Assembly (NCBI RefSeq): GCF_030540875.1
Contig: NZ_JAUOEM010000002.1
Span: 402,926 to 466,925, forward strand
Source: Flavivirga amylovorans
GTDB taxonomy: Bacteria > Bacteroidota > Bacteroidia > Flavobacteriales > Flavobacteriaceae
DNA length: 64,000 bases
Reading direction: 5' to 3'
The notes beneath the pieces are model-generated. The model saw only the letters and a list, made by a program, of their open reading frames with translations. It was not told the origin of the DNA and made no database searches. Position numbers and translations under genes: made by a program. Shown in pieces: positions 1 through 8,685 of the stretch (position 1 is the first letter of the stretch; each line of letters begins with the position of its first letter).

Positions 1-1
1 T

Positions 2-2236
2 TTTGTAAAAGATGTGTTTTCAAAATTATTAAGCTTATTAATGCGTTCATCAGACTTAACCTTTGATGAAAATGAATTATTGCAGTTCAGTAAAGAGCTG
101 ACAGCTAAGAAGAAAGATTATTTTTACACCTCGCAATGGCCAATTATTCCGTTTCTAAGTAGAGTTGAGAAAATAGTACAAAAAAATGGGCTTACTCCAA
201 AATTAAAACAGTCCCTTAACGATATTCAAAAATTAATTTCAAATCAAGGATATATTTATGCTGATGAAACTAAAGCCTTAAATAAAATTAAGCTCATTAA
301 AGAAGGCCCAAAACAGTTTTCGGTGAGTGGCAGGGATAAGTTAGGAAAAGCTATTTTAGATACTACAAAAGCATTTAAAGGTGAAAAGCAAGATGCATTT
401 ATTTCATTATTAAACCATTTTTCAAAAGGAAGAGAAAAAAGTGCGCCAACAAATGTTTGGTTAAAAGATGTTCAAACCCAAATTGAAGTAATTGGGAGAA
501 AATTCTTGATAACAAGTTTCATATCATGGATTGGGTTAATAATACAGTTGTTAAAGGAGATTCACAAAGATAAATCTTATGAATTTACATTTGCGTCCGA
601 TGAAAATATTCAATTGTTGCGTTCAGCTATTTGGATGAGTTCCTTGTTGAATGATGATAATTTAAACCAAGCAGTTGAAGATTTAGGACTATGGAGTTTT
701 AAAAAGTTGCCTGGTCATGGGGCGGTTAGTGTTAAGTTGGGCAATGCTTGTATTTATGCATTTTCCAAATTGCCATATAAAGATGGGGTTTCAAGATTGA
801 CAAAGTTTAGAATGAAGATTAAATACCCTTCAGTCCAATCATTAATTACTAAGGCAATTGTTAGAGTTGCGGAGGCAGAAGGCAAGACAATGGACGAAAT
901 AGAGGAGCTTGCTGTTCAAGATTTTAAATTAAATGATGATTATCAATTAATAAAGAAATTTGATTCTTATAAAGGGATAATAACAATTATAGACAGTAGC
1001 ACAGTAACCTTGTTATGGGAAAATGAAAAAGGAAAACAAATAAAAACAATTCCTAAATATGTAAGAGATAATTTCCTAGCAGAATTAAGGATATTTAAAA
1101 AACACGTAAAGGATATTCAATCTAATCTTAGCGCACAAAGAAATAGGATAGAAAAAATATTTCTAAGTAAGCGAAAATGGACTTATTCACAATGGGAAGA
1201 ACTATACCTAGAAAATAAATTGTTAGCCTTTTTTGGGACTAAACTTATCTGGAACTTTACTGTAAGTAATAAAACGATAAGTGCCATTTTTCATAAAGGA
1301 AAGTTTGTAAATACTCAAGGAGAGATAAATATTGATTATAAGAAATCCATAGTAGAATTATGGCATCCTGTTACCGCCTCCGTGAAAGAAGTAGAATTAT
1401 GGAGAGCATGGTTACTTGAGAACCAAGTAAAGCAACCATTTAAGCAAGCTCATCGAGAAGTGTATATAGTCACAGACGCTGAAAAGGCAACAAATTCTTA
1501 TTCTAATAGGTATGCAGCACATATTATTAGACAACATATTTTTAATGCTTTGTGTAGAGAAAGAGGGTGGCGTTATCAACTTCAAGGGCAATGGGATTCG
1601 CATAATATTCCAACTTTATATATTCCCTCGTGGAAGTATAGAATAGAGTTTTGGACTGATACCGAAGGTGTTTATGATTCAGCCAATGACATGGGGATAT
1701 TTAATTATTTACAAACTGATCAAGTTCGCTTTTACGACGAGAATAATCAAGTAAATATGATTGATGTACCAGCAATAGTTTTTTCTGAAGCTATGCGAGA
1801 TGTTGATTTGTTTGTTGGAGTTACAAGTATTGGTGCTGATCCTAATTGGCGAGATGGTGGAGAAGAAAGGTATCATGGCTATTGGTCAAGTTTTTCTTTT
1901 GGAGAACTAGCTACGAGTGGTTTAGAGCGAAAAGCTTTGCTTGAAAACCTAATACCAAAGCTTCAAATAAAAGAACAATGCAGCTTTGAAGGAAATTTTC
2001 TTGTTGTAATAGGTAAACTAAGAATATATAAAATTCATATGGGCAGTGGTAATATTTTAATGAAACCCAATGATCAATATTTGTGTATTGTAGCAGATAG
2101 AAAAAAAGAGGCAAATGTGTTTCTGCCATTTGAAGGAGATTCAACATTATCTACCATATTAAGTAAAGCATTTATGTTGGCAAATGATGATAAGATTAAG
2201 GATAAGACAATAACAAGTCAAATTAAAAGATATTAA
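2..2236 (+). CDS. DUF4132 (MolR-like) protein, 5' end outside window
   Basis: The frame is open to the window edge. The first possible start inside is a GTG at 14, but DUF4132 proteins are usually about 1000 residues or more, so roughly the N-terminal third is probably missing. Family signatures are the stretch NLSAQRNRIEKIF with W(S/T)YSQWEELYLENKLLAF (residues about 375-405 from the GTG), DAEKATNSYSNRYAAHI near 490, and a C-terminal part with VGVTSIGADPNW and IHMGSGNI. DUF4132 is found in MolR-like bacterial proteins whose molecular role is not settled. No signal peptide is seen, so it is probably cytoplasmic. A gene for an exported DUF695/RraB protein follows after 17 bp and may be co-transcribed. 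The family call is firm; function is unknown. Confidence 0.8.
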   Translation, partial: FVKDVFSKLLSLLMRSSDLTFDENELLQFSKELTAKKKDYFYTSQWPIIPFLSRVEKIVQKNGLTPKLKQSLNDIQKLISNQGYIYADETKALNKIKLIKEGPKQFSVSGRDKLGKAILDTTKAFKGEKQDAFISLLNHFSKGREKSAPTNVWLKDVQTQIEVIGRKFLITSFISWIGLIIQLLKEIHKDKSYEFTFASDENIQLLRSAIWMSSLLNDDNLNQAVEDLGLWSFKKLPGHGAVSVKLGNACIYAFSKLPYKDGVSRLTKFRMKIKYPSVQSLITKAIVRVAEAEGKTMDEIEELAVQDFKLNDDYQLIKKFDSYKGIITIIDSSTVTLLWENEKGKQIKTIPKYVRDNFLAELRIFKKHVKDIQSNLSAQRNRIEKIFLSKRKWTYSQWEELYLENKLLAFFGTKLIWNFTVSNKTISAIFHKGKFVNTQGEINIDYKKSIVELWHPVTASVKEVELWRAWLLENQVKQPFKQAHREVYIVTDAEKATNSYSNRYAAHIIRQHIFNALCRERGWRYQLQGQWDSHNIPTLYIPSWKYRIEFWTDTEGVYDSANDMGIFNYLQTDQVRFYDENNQVNMIDVPAIVFSEAMRDVDLFVGVTSIGADPNWRDGGEERYHGYWSSFSFGELATSGLERKALLENLIPKLQIKEQCSFEGNFLVVIGKLRIYKIHMGSGNILMKPNDQYLCIVADRKKEANVFLPFEGDSTLSTILSKAFMLANDDKIKDKTITSQIKRY

Positions 2237-2253
2237 ACTTAAATATTGAGTAA

Positions 2254-3078
2254 ATGAAAAAAATATTAGTTCTTTTTTTTGGGATTTTCTTTAGTTATTA
2301 TCTAGCAGTGTCTCAAGGCCAAAAGGAACATTGGGAATCTTATATAGCATCTTATGAAGGTGGGAAACCTGGTTCTACAACAGTAAGAATGGATTTAGTT
2401 AATTCAGTTCCGCTTTCAGGGTTCAATTACGTTTTAGTCACTGGAATAACTTATGAAAGTAAAAGAGAAGATGGTTTTCCAAAAGGAGACGAAACATTTA
2501 ACCTATTGCATAAAATTGGTAATCAATTAGAAACAGTTCTTAATAAAAGTGTAGAGAATATTTTAGTTGGTTCTTTTATGCACAATTTTGAAAGATTAGA
2601 ATACTTCTACTTAAAATCTGACAAGGGTATTAAAGAAAAAATTGAACAATTTTATAAAACTAACTATCCAAATAAAAAGCGTTATTTAAACATTAAAGAA
2701 GACAAAAATTGGGAATATTATACTCAGTTTCTTTACCCTAATGAAGAAACTATTAATTATATGGAAGATCAAAAAGTTTTAGAAGCTCTAAAAAATGCTG
2801 GTGATAATTTGACTAAAGCAAGAAGAATTGACCATTGGACTTATTTCTCAGACGAAGCTAGTTTGGAGTTATTTAAAAATGAAGTGGTAAGACAAGGATT
2901 CAAAATTGAATCTTCAGGTAAGATTGAAGATGAAAATATGCCTTACAGGTTGCGTTTCCATAGAGTTGATAATGTAGATATTGATTCTATTTATCCTGTT
3001 ACAGCATCATTGCGTAAAATGGCAATAAAATACAAAGGAGATTATGACGGTTGGGAAACTTCTGTTGAAACTGATTAA
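2254..3078 (+). CDS. exported DUF695-RraB domain protein
   Basis: A 274-residue protein. The N-terminus (about 20 residues, MKK, hydrophobic core, ending AVSQG) looks like a signal peptide. Residues about 25-150 resemble DUF695 (W.SYIASYEGGKPGSTTVRMD, then a GDETFNLLHKIGNQLE helix). Residues about 175-270 resemble the RraB fold, with IDHWTYFSDEASLELFKNEV and the typical ending YKGDYDGWETSV. RraB in Proteobacteria binds RNase E and inhibits it in the cytoplasm; an apparent signal peptide makes that role unlikely here. It sits between the DUF4132 gene and a run of membrane-protein genes. The domain architecture is inferred from motifs; function is unknown. Confidence 0.65.
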   Translation: MKKILVLFFGIFFSYYLAVSQGQKEHWESYIASYEGGKPGSTTVRMDLVNSVPLSGFNYVLVTGITYESKREDGFPKGDETFNLLHKIGNQLETVLNKSVENILVGSFMHNFERLEYFYLKSDKGIKEKIEQFYKTNYPNKKRYLNIKEDKNWEYYTQFLYPNEETINYMEDQKVLEALKNAGDNLTKARRIDHWTYFSDEASLELFKNEVVRQGFKIESSGKIEDENMPYRLRFHRVDNVDIDSIYPVTASLRKMAIKYKGDYDGWETSVETD

Positions 3079-3093
3079 ACTAAAAAACAAGAC

Positions 3094-3852
3094 TTGAAAA
3101 GACTTAAAATAATACTTGGTTTTCTTTTGCTCTACGGTACAGGAAAAGAATACGTAAATGCTAGTAGGCAGTTAGGCTCTTTATATGATATTGGAATTAT
3201 TATTCCAATAGTACTTCTCTTATTTCTGTGTACTTGGTTGATAGGAAGTGGGTTTTCAAAAACCAAACTTAAATTTAAGACCTTAAAATTTTTAAAGTAT
3301 TTTGGATTCTCATTCTTAATTTTCGTCATAGTAGCATTTTTCAGTTTAATGTCTTATGTGATACCAACTAATTTTAAAACAATAAATGGTGTTAAAATTC
3401 CAATAAATAAATGTATTGATGGCAGCGTCAGAATGATACCCAAAGAAAATGAAAGAGAAGATTATTGTATTTGTTTGGCAGAGAAAATAACTAGTGATTC
3501 TCAATTAAAGGAAAAGTATATAAAAGACCTTGAAATGGGTGAGTTTGATAAAATCATTAAAGATTTAAATGATACTGATAAAATTATTGAATTAGGAATA
3601 GAGAGTTGTTTTACTTCTCTTGAGATGCAATGGACTAATACCCTTGCAAACTCAATGAAAAGAAATTGGAAAAAGCAATTTGAAGGTACAGAGTTTGAAG
3701 AAAGTAATGATGTAGATAAATACTGCGACTGCCTTATTGAAGAATATAGAAAATTTCCATTGACAAAAATTATGGAAGTTGGATTTAACGAAAGTGAAGA
3801 AGCGATGGCAATTGATGAAAAGTGTACTAAAGAATCTTTCAGAAATGAATAA
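3094..3852 (+). CDS. membrane protein with duplicated YCxCL motif
   Basis: A 252-residue protein not recognised as a named family. The only reasonable start is a TTG at 3094, 15 bp after the previous gene. It has two or three hydrophobic segments in the first 95 residues (around 5-18, 30-50 and 68-90), then a soluble part. The soluble part contains a repeated unit: YCICLAEKI near residue 128 and YCDCLIEEY near 210, each followed by an acidic helix and a further single Cys (ESCFTS, EKCTKES). The paired Cys spacing suggests disulfides or metal binding in an extracytoplasmic repeat. Its stop is immediately followed by the ATG of the next gene, so the two are probably translated together. Confidence 0.55.
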   Translation: MKRLKIILGFLLLYGTGKEYVNASRQLGSLYDIGIIIPIVLLLFLCTWLIGSGFSKTKLKFKTLKFLKYFGFSFLIFVIVAFFSLMSYVIPTNFKTINGVKIPINKCIDGSVRMIPKENEREDYCICLAEKITSDSQLKEKYIKDLEMGEFDKIIKDLNDTDKIIELGIESCFTSLEMQWTNTLANSMKRNWKKQFEGTEFEESNDVDKYCDCLIEEYRKFPLTKIMEVGFNESEEAMAIDEKCTKESFRNE

Positions 3853-4497
3853 ATGAAACAAATTCTAAGAGCCACAATACGTCCAATTTTTATTGGTTTT
3901 CTGTTTTACCTTTTTGTTTTATTGGCAAATAATTCAGGATTTATCGCCGAAGACTTAATTCGTACATGGACTACTTTAATAGCAGGAGTTCTTTTTTTAT
4001 ATTTAATTGCTTTTGCAGCTATAAAAGACAGGAAAAGTTTTGGTATAGCTACTATTGGTTTTAGCATAGCACATCTTTTATTCAGTATTGGAATGCCAGT
4101 TTTTATGATTATAAATGAGGTGTTTTTTGTTGACCACTCTAAAAAACCTCCACGCTCATTATTAGAAAAGGATAATATTCAAATTATAGTAGATTTTAAA
4201 AAATGTCATAAAATAAGATATGGAACATTTATATTAGCATATGATACCATTATACGATATTCTGAAAACAATAAAGATTATGAAATTGTTAAAACCTTTG
4301 ACTCACAAACTACAAATAGAATAAAATGGTTAGATAGTTGTTCTTATGTACGATTTAATGAGGATAATGGTTTGACATCAGAATATCTCAGACTAGGAAA
4401 TTTTAAAGGTGGAACTCATGATATTTATTCCAAACCTACGAATTTACACAAGTTGTCCGATGAAAAAATTGAAATGGCTAGTGAGCTTAAAAACTAA
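3853..4497 (+). CDS. hypothetical membrane protein
   Basis: A 214-residue protein whose ATG directly abuts the upstream TAA, consistent with one transcript and coupled translation. Three hydrophobic segments are visible at about residues 10-28, 38-56 and 68-90. A soluble C-terminal half (about 110-214) is rich in charged and aromatic residues and has no motif I can name. It belongs to a run of small membrane proteins of unknown role between the DUF695-RraB gene and the lipoprotein at 6063. No function is proposed. Confidence 0.55.
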   Translation: MKQILRATIRPIFIGFLFYLFVLLANNSGFIAEDLIRTWTTLIAGVLFLYLIAFAAIKDRKSFGIATIGFSIAHLLFSIGMPVFMIINEVFFVDHSKKPPRSLLEKDNIQIIVDFKKCHKIRYGTFILAYDTIIRYSENNKDYEIVKTFDSQTTNRIKWLDSCSYVRFNEDNGLTSEYLRLGNFKGGTHDIYSKPTNLHKLSDEKIEMASELKN

Positions 4498-4521
4498 TAT
4501 TTGTTATCTATTATAATCGCA

Positions 4522-5307
4522 ATGAATTCTTTTGTAATCTTCATTTTTATTATTTGTGGAATTTCAATCCTATTTTGTTTATATATAATGTTTAAACCCA
4601 GAACAAAGAAAGAAAAAGAATATGACAGAAAGCTTAAAGAAAGTTTAAAAGATGAATATATAATTGACCCAGAAACAGGTGCTAGAATAACTTTAGAACA
4701 GGCTGAATCTGGACATTGGATAGCCCATGATAATGAATTTAAAACGATTCCAGAATCAGAATTGGATAAATTGCCTACTGAAGGAGCAAAACAAGCTGAA
4801 ATAGCTTTAAATTATTTAAGAGAGAGTAAAGACTACAGGAAAACTAAATTCTCAAAAGAGCAACTCAGTATTTTAGAAGAAATAAAGACTTTAAGTAATT
4901 ATGATGATTGGTCATATTCAGATTTATATAGATTTGAAGGAGGAGTTGTTTTTCTTCCTTCTGTTGAGTTAAACATTGCTGGTCATTATAGAGAGTCTCA
5001 TTTAATGTTTTGGGTGAAAATAAATGACATATCTGGACATTACTTTTTTAGAGAGAAATCATCATCAGAAAAAATATTTGACCTCATTAGAAATGATGAT
5101 GAAATTAAATCAGATCTTTATGAATGTTTTACCATTAAAAAAAGTCATAACATTATACAGATTAAACGAATTCTAGAGAGTTTTGAAAAAGAAAAAGGGT
5201 TAGAAATTGAAATCATTAATAATAATTTATTTATTAAGACACTTAAGCTTGTCTCTTTAGATGATGTTATTAGAGTTGAACAAATATTAAATAACTTGAA
5301 CCCTTAG
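4522..5307 (+). CDS. hypothetical single-span membrane protein
   Basis: About 261 residues if the ATG at 4522 is used. An in-frame TTG at 4501 would add seven residues, but the ATG places the hydrophobic anchor (about residues 4-26, followed by KPRTKKEKEYDRK) at the N-terminus in the usual way. The rest is predicted soluble and cytoplasmic by the positive-inside rule. It contains a segment ending DPETGARITLEQAESGHWI. The C-terminal third (about 195-260) resembles an alpha/beta unit. No catalytic motif was recognised. It lies 24 bp after the previous gene in the same run of plus-strand membrane proteins. Confidence 0.55.
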   Translation: MNSFVIFIFIICGISILFCLYIMFKPRTKKEKEYDRKLKESLKDEYIIDPETGARITLEQAESGHWIAHDNEFKTIPESELDKLPTEGAKQAEIALNYLRESKDYRKTKFSKEQLSILEEIKTLSNYDDWSYSDLYRFEGGVVFLPSVELNIAGHYRESHLMFWVKINDISGHYFFREKSSSEKIFDLIRNDDEIKSDLYECFTIKKSHNIIQIKRILESFEKEKGLEIEIINNNLFIKTLKLVSLDDVIRVEQILNNLNP

Positions 5308-5323
5308 TCCCCTTATTAAAATT

Positions 5324-5839
5324 ATGAAAACTAAAAATTACAATTACGTTTCAATTATAATTATAGGTCTTGTTATAGCTTTAATAGGTTTTTTAGTTTC
5401 AAAATTCACATACAGTCCAGATGCAGAATTTTGGGCTGACATTGGTCTAATAATAAGTGAATTTACTGGATTTATTATGCTAATTCGCAATGGTACTTTT
5501 ATCCGAACTAAATATTTCAGAATATTCAAAGGAGTATTTGCAATTATAATTATTGGTGCATTGTCTAAAATAATGCATTGGCAATACAATAATGTAATTA
5601 TGATTATTGGTTTTGTATTGGCTGTATTAGTTTATTTTTTTAGTTTTCTTAACAAGCCGATAAAAAAAAGGCTTGATTACTTAAAATTAATATGGGTTAT
5701 TGTTGCGTATTCTGGGGCTATTCTTCGATTTTTGCATGTTATTAATGATGAGTATCAAATAATGTCAAGTGCTATTATGTGGCTTGCAATCATTGATTAC
5801 ATGAAAATAGAAAGAGGAAAAAGAAGATTATTTGAATAA
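5324..5839 (+). CDS. multi-span membrane protein, GldL-like N-domain flavour
   Basis: A 171-residue protein with about five hydrophobic segments (approximately residues 8-26, 36-54, 70-85, 92-108 and 125-158). The stretch GALSKIMHWQYNNVIMIIGF resembles the transmembrane signature of GldL-related flavobacterial proteins (KIMHWP...MLIIG). The long GldL cytoplasmic domain is absent, so this is not the gliding-motor subunit itself. It begins 16 bp after the preceding gene and is the last of the tandem small membrane proteins. The resemblance is weak and function is unknown. Confidence 0.5.
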   Translation: MKTKNYNYVSIIIIGLVIALIGFLVSKFTYSPDAEFWADIGLIISEFTGFIMLIRNGTFIRTKYFRIFKGVFAIIIIGALSKIMHWQYNNVIMIIGFVLAVLVYFFSFLNKPIKKRLDYLKLIWVIVAYSGAILRFLHVINDEYQIMSSAIMWLAIIDYMKIERGKRRLFE

Positions 5840-5845
5840 ACTAAT

Positions 5846-5950
5846 CAAGGTATAGTCACATCAAAATTAGAAGGATCTATTTTTTACACAAAAAAAGGTT
5901 ATGAGTTTATAATTTTTCAAAATAAAACATTATTCAAACCGAGAATATAA
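5846..5950 (+). pseudogene. possible remnant of an acetyltransferase C-terminus
   Basis: Within the 223 bp between the membrane-protein gene and the lipoprotein gene, one frame reads without stops for 34 codons (KLEGSIFYTKKGYEFIIF, then a stop). This resembles the C-terminal strand-helix of GNAT acetyltransferases (NxxxxxFYxKxGFE). There is no start codon or N-terminal domain, so it could be a gene scar or chance. The remainder of the spacer shows nothing I can name. Confidence 0.2.
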
Positions 5951-6062
5951 AATTGAAGCCCATCACTCTTAACGTATTATTTTAAAACATACTAAAGTTA
6001 GTTAGTAATCTAATAGGTACAGTTTTTGTGTATAAAAAAGAAGCAATTATTTACCCTTCATT

Positions 6063-7532
6063 ATGAAAAGCATATCAGCATTCTTATTTGTTTTATTCCT
6101 TCCACTATTAGTGGCATGCCAAGAACCAAATGTAGATTCAAAAATCAGTAAATCTACTCAGCGAATTGTAAAAAAGATCGAAAAAGTTAATGAGTTAATG
6201 GGTTCGGCAGTTTACTATGGCGGAATCAGACCTAAACAATATGATAATTTCTCTCAATTAAGAAAAACAGCAAATAAGAAGGAGTTGATACTATTGACAA
6301 GCCATAAAAATGCTGTTGTTAGATGTTATGCTTTTTGGGCATTATCCTATGATAATACTGCTAAACTTTTTCCTATTATATTAGATCATTTAAATGATGA
6401 TGAGCTTGTTAGCACCCAATTTGGGTGCACAGGAAGTCAAGAAAAAGTAGGCGACTTTTTTATAAGTATAGCTACTCCACATCATGTGGATCTTAATTCG
6501 GCTAAATTAAGCGAAAAGGAGTTCAAGGAATTAGATAGTATTCTTATCTATAAAAAGAACAACTTACAAGCTAAATCTAGGGCAATTGAAAGAATAGAAA
6601 CAACTAATTCTCACTATAAGAAAATTAAGAACCTTTTCATTGAAGATAAGGATCAAAGTGCGTTAGTAAAACTTGCTAAATATAATAAAGAAGAAGATGT
6701 CGAGTTAATTTTAAATAATAAAGTTGATTATGATTCAGATGAAAATGGTTTTTTTCATACCTATAAAGCCATTAGCCATTTTCCACATCCTAAATTTTTA
6801 CCATTACTAGAAGTAAACTTAAAAAAGACGTTAGATAATTCTCATTTTAGTAATGAATGGTCACAATTATACAGAGCTATTGCCAGTTATAAAAATGAAA
6901 AAACAAGAATTCTTTTAGAAGTTCCATTTACACAAGTTGAACACAAAAGCATAAGAAAGTATCATTTAAACTTTGTTTTTGCCGCTTTAAATGAGTTCAA
7001 ATCTACTTATTATGACGAATTACTCTGGAAGCTTTGGAAAGAAGAAAAAAGAATTTCACCTAACATCTATAACTATTTAAACAATATAGATTCTGAAAGA
7101 GCATTTGTTTTGACCAAAGAGACACTAAAAGAACCCAATAATATATCTATCCTAGATTATGGATATGATGAATTTGAATCTTCACTGAGTCTTTCTGAAA
7201 TTATGCTTGATTTAATTCTTCAAAAAGAGAAAGAGTTCGGCTATCAATTAATTCATGATAATATCAAAAAGTCTAATGTACACAATTTCCCTTTATATGC
7301 AAATAAAGCAGCAGAGTTAAGGCGTCAAATGTTTATTCAGCCATTACTAGATATTCTTCATAAAGAATGGAATGCTCATATTTATTTAGCTGCAACAAAA
7401 GCCTTAATTAAATATGGACGCAAAGATATTAACCAAAAAATAATTGAAGCTAAATCTATAAACCCAAAACTTACTCAAGATTGGGGAGGAGAAGCTTTTG
7501 ATAAATTACTTAAAGAACATAGAATAAAATAA
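6063..7532 (+). CDS. HEAT-like repeat lipoprotein
   Basis: A 489-residue protein. The N-terminus has a lipoprotein signal peptide with a lipobox LVAC (Cys19), so the mature protein is probably lipid-anchored to the cell envelope. Residues about 70-130 resemble HEAT/armadillo units (NAVVRCYAFWALSYDNTAKLFPIILDHLNDDELV). A similar unit appears near the C-terminus (PLLDILHKEWNAHIYLAATKALIKYG), giving an alpha-helical scaffold. No enzymatic motif is visible, and a role in protein contacts at the membrane is the most one can infer. It stands alone, with a 223-bp spacer before it. Confidence 0.6.
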   Translation: MKSISAFLFVLFLPLLVACQEPNVDSKISKSTQRIVKKIEKVNELMGSAVYYGGIRPKQYDNFSQLRKTANKKELILLTSHKNAVVRCYAFWALSYDNTAKLFPIILDHLNDDELVSTQFGCTGSQEKVGDFFISIATPHHVDLNSAKLSEKEFKELDSILIYKKNNLQAKSRAIERIETTNSHYKKIKNLFIEDKDQSALVKLAKYNKEEDVELILNNKVDYDSDENGFFHTYKAISHFPHPKFLPLLEVNLKKTLDNSHFSNEWSQLYRAIASYKNEKTRILLEVPFTQVEHKSIRKYHLNFVFAALNEFKSTYYDELLWKLWKEEKRISPNIYNYLNNIDSERAFVLTKETLKEPNNISILDYGYDEFESSLSLSEIMLDLILQKEKEFGYQLIHDNIKKSNVHNFPLYANKAAELRRQMFIQPLLDILHKEWNAHIYLAATKALIKYGRKDINQKIIEAKSINPKLTQDWGGEAFDKLLKEHRIK

Positions 7533-7701
7533 GAGTAATTAATACTTTTTAGCTTCAATAAATTGTTTGTTTTCTTTACTGTAAAAGTTCTAATTTATTC
7601 GTTCCGATGCCAAGTTTGATTTCAGTTTGTAGTAACGAAATTACAACGCCCCGTTTAGGCTAAAAGCAGTAATTATTTTCGTCATGTTAGTCGCTAGTTT
7701 T

Positions 7702-8325
7702 TTACTTTTTTTTCACCCGTAATTTTTCAACTTCCTCCAGTGATAGCCCAGTTGATTCAGAAATTGTTTGTTCGTCAATTCCTTTTCTTTTCAGTTCTTT
7801 TGCAATCTCAATTTTTTCATTCCGTTTTGCAATTTCAGTAGCCTCTTTCTTGATCCTCTTTTCCAACACATATTTAGGAACATATTTTGTGCTTTTTTTT
7901 AATTCGCCTAGAAGACCTGTGTCTGAAAAACTCAAATAGCTTTTAGTTGAAATAATCAAATGATCAATTACTTCAGTATTAACAATTATCCCTACTTGAA
8001 TTAATTTGTCCGAAACATCTTTGTCAGCCTCAGAAGGTTTTAACTCCCCACTAGGATGGTTATGGCATAGAATTATTTTTACAGCTCTCTTTTGTAACGC
8101 AAAGCTGAAGACTTCCATAGGCTCTGCAAATGTTTTATTTACAGTTCCTAAACTAATGAGTTCGATAAAAAGAATTCGATTATTGTTTTCTAGGCCAATA
8201 ACCCAAAAGTGTTCCCTGTTTTGGTCAATTTTGTTTTCTCGAAGTAAAATCTTTTGCATAATTCCGTATATGTCATCGGAATTCAGGATTTTAATTTTTT
8301 CTTCTTCTGTCAGTTTTATGTCCAT
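7702..8325 (-). CDS. RadC-like JAB/JAMM domain protein
   Basis: A 207-residue protein. Residues about 8-145 form a RadC/JAB domain with the metalloprotease-like signature CHNHPSGELKPSEADKD (H-x-H...S...D zinc ligands) and the following DHLII strand. Despite the old name, RadC-family proteins have no proven repair function and are frequent on integrative elements. The C-terminal tail (about 165-205: EIAKELKRKGIDEQTISEST, then GLSLEEVEKL) is the short helical motif usually seen at the end of Rpn/PD-(D/E)XK transposase-like proteins, an unusual attachment. It is on the minus strand next to a recombinase locus, so it may be element cargo. Confidence 0.8.
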   Translation of the reverse strand: MDIKLTEEEKIKILNSDDIYGIMQKILLRENKIDQNREHFWVIGLENNNRILFIELISLGTVNKTFAEPMEVFSFALQKRAVKIILCHNHPSGELKPSEADKDVSDKLIQVGIIVNTEVIDHLIISTKSYLSFSDTGLLGELKKSTKYVPKYVLEKRIKKEATEIAKRNEKIEIAKELKRKGIDEQTISESTGLSLEEVEKLRVKKK

Positions 8326-8420
8326 AACGTAAATGTAAGACTTTTTTCAAAATCGAAGATGTGTTTTTTGGCTTGTGCTTAACGTTTTATACATTGTGTA
8401 CTTGTTTTTTTAATCACAAT

Positions 8421-8597
8421 ATGCAATCATTTACTTCTAATACTTTACAATCTTATTATTTAAGACTTCAAAAAAGGTTATACAAGTAACTAAATGGTTC
8501 TCTTGAATTATCTGAAGAATGACATGCTAAAATAGAAGAGTACTATTCCAAACAATCAAAAGAGCAGAAGAAGATATTAAAGGGAAAAGATTATTGA
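8421..8597 (+). pseudogene. small decayed gene with two in-frame stops
   Basis: In the 360-bp spacer between the RadC-like gene and the ribbon-helix-helix gene, an ATG at 8421 starts a frame that keeps protein-like composition for 58 codons. It is interrupted by TAA at 8487-8489 and TGA at 8520-8522 before a final TGA at 8595. The last third is a charged helix (HAKIEEYYSKQSKEQKKIL). I cannot name a family. It is either a degraded small gene or chance; the rest of the spacer (8326-8420 and 8598-8685) shows nothing. Confidence 0.25.
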
Positions 8598-8685
8598 AGA
8601 ATATTTTTCAAAGATAAAATTGTATTTAAAAATAAATTTTATTGTAAAAAACAATAATCTGGAATTGTGTTTATGGGTAATTAAT

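Noticed and set aside
7533-7701. Possible att repeat of the tRNA-Leu 3' end near the RadC-like gene
   Set aside because: I looked for the TACTCAAGGTGGGAATC-type sequence left of the recombinase and did not find it by eye.
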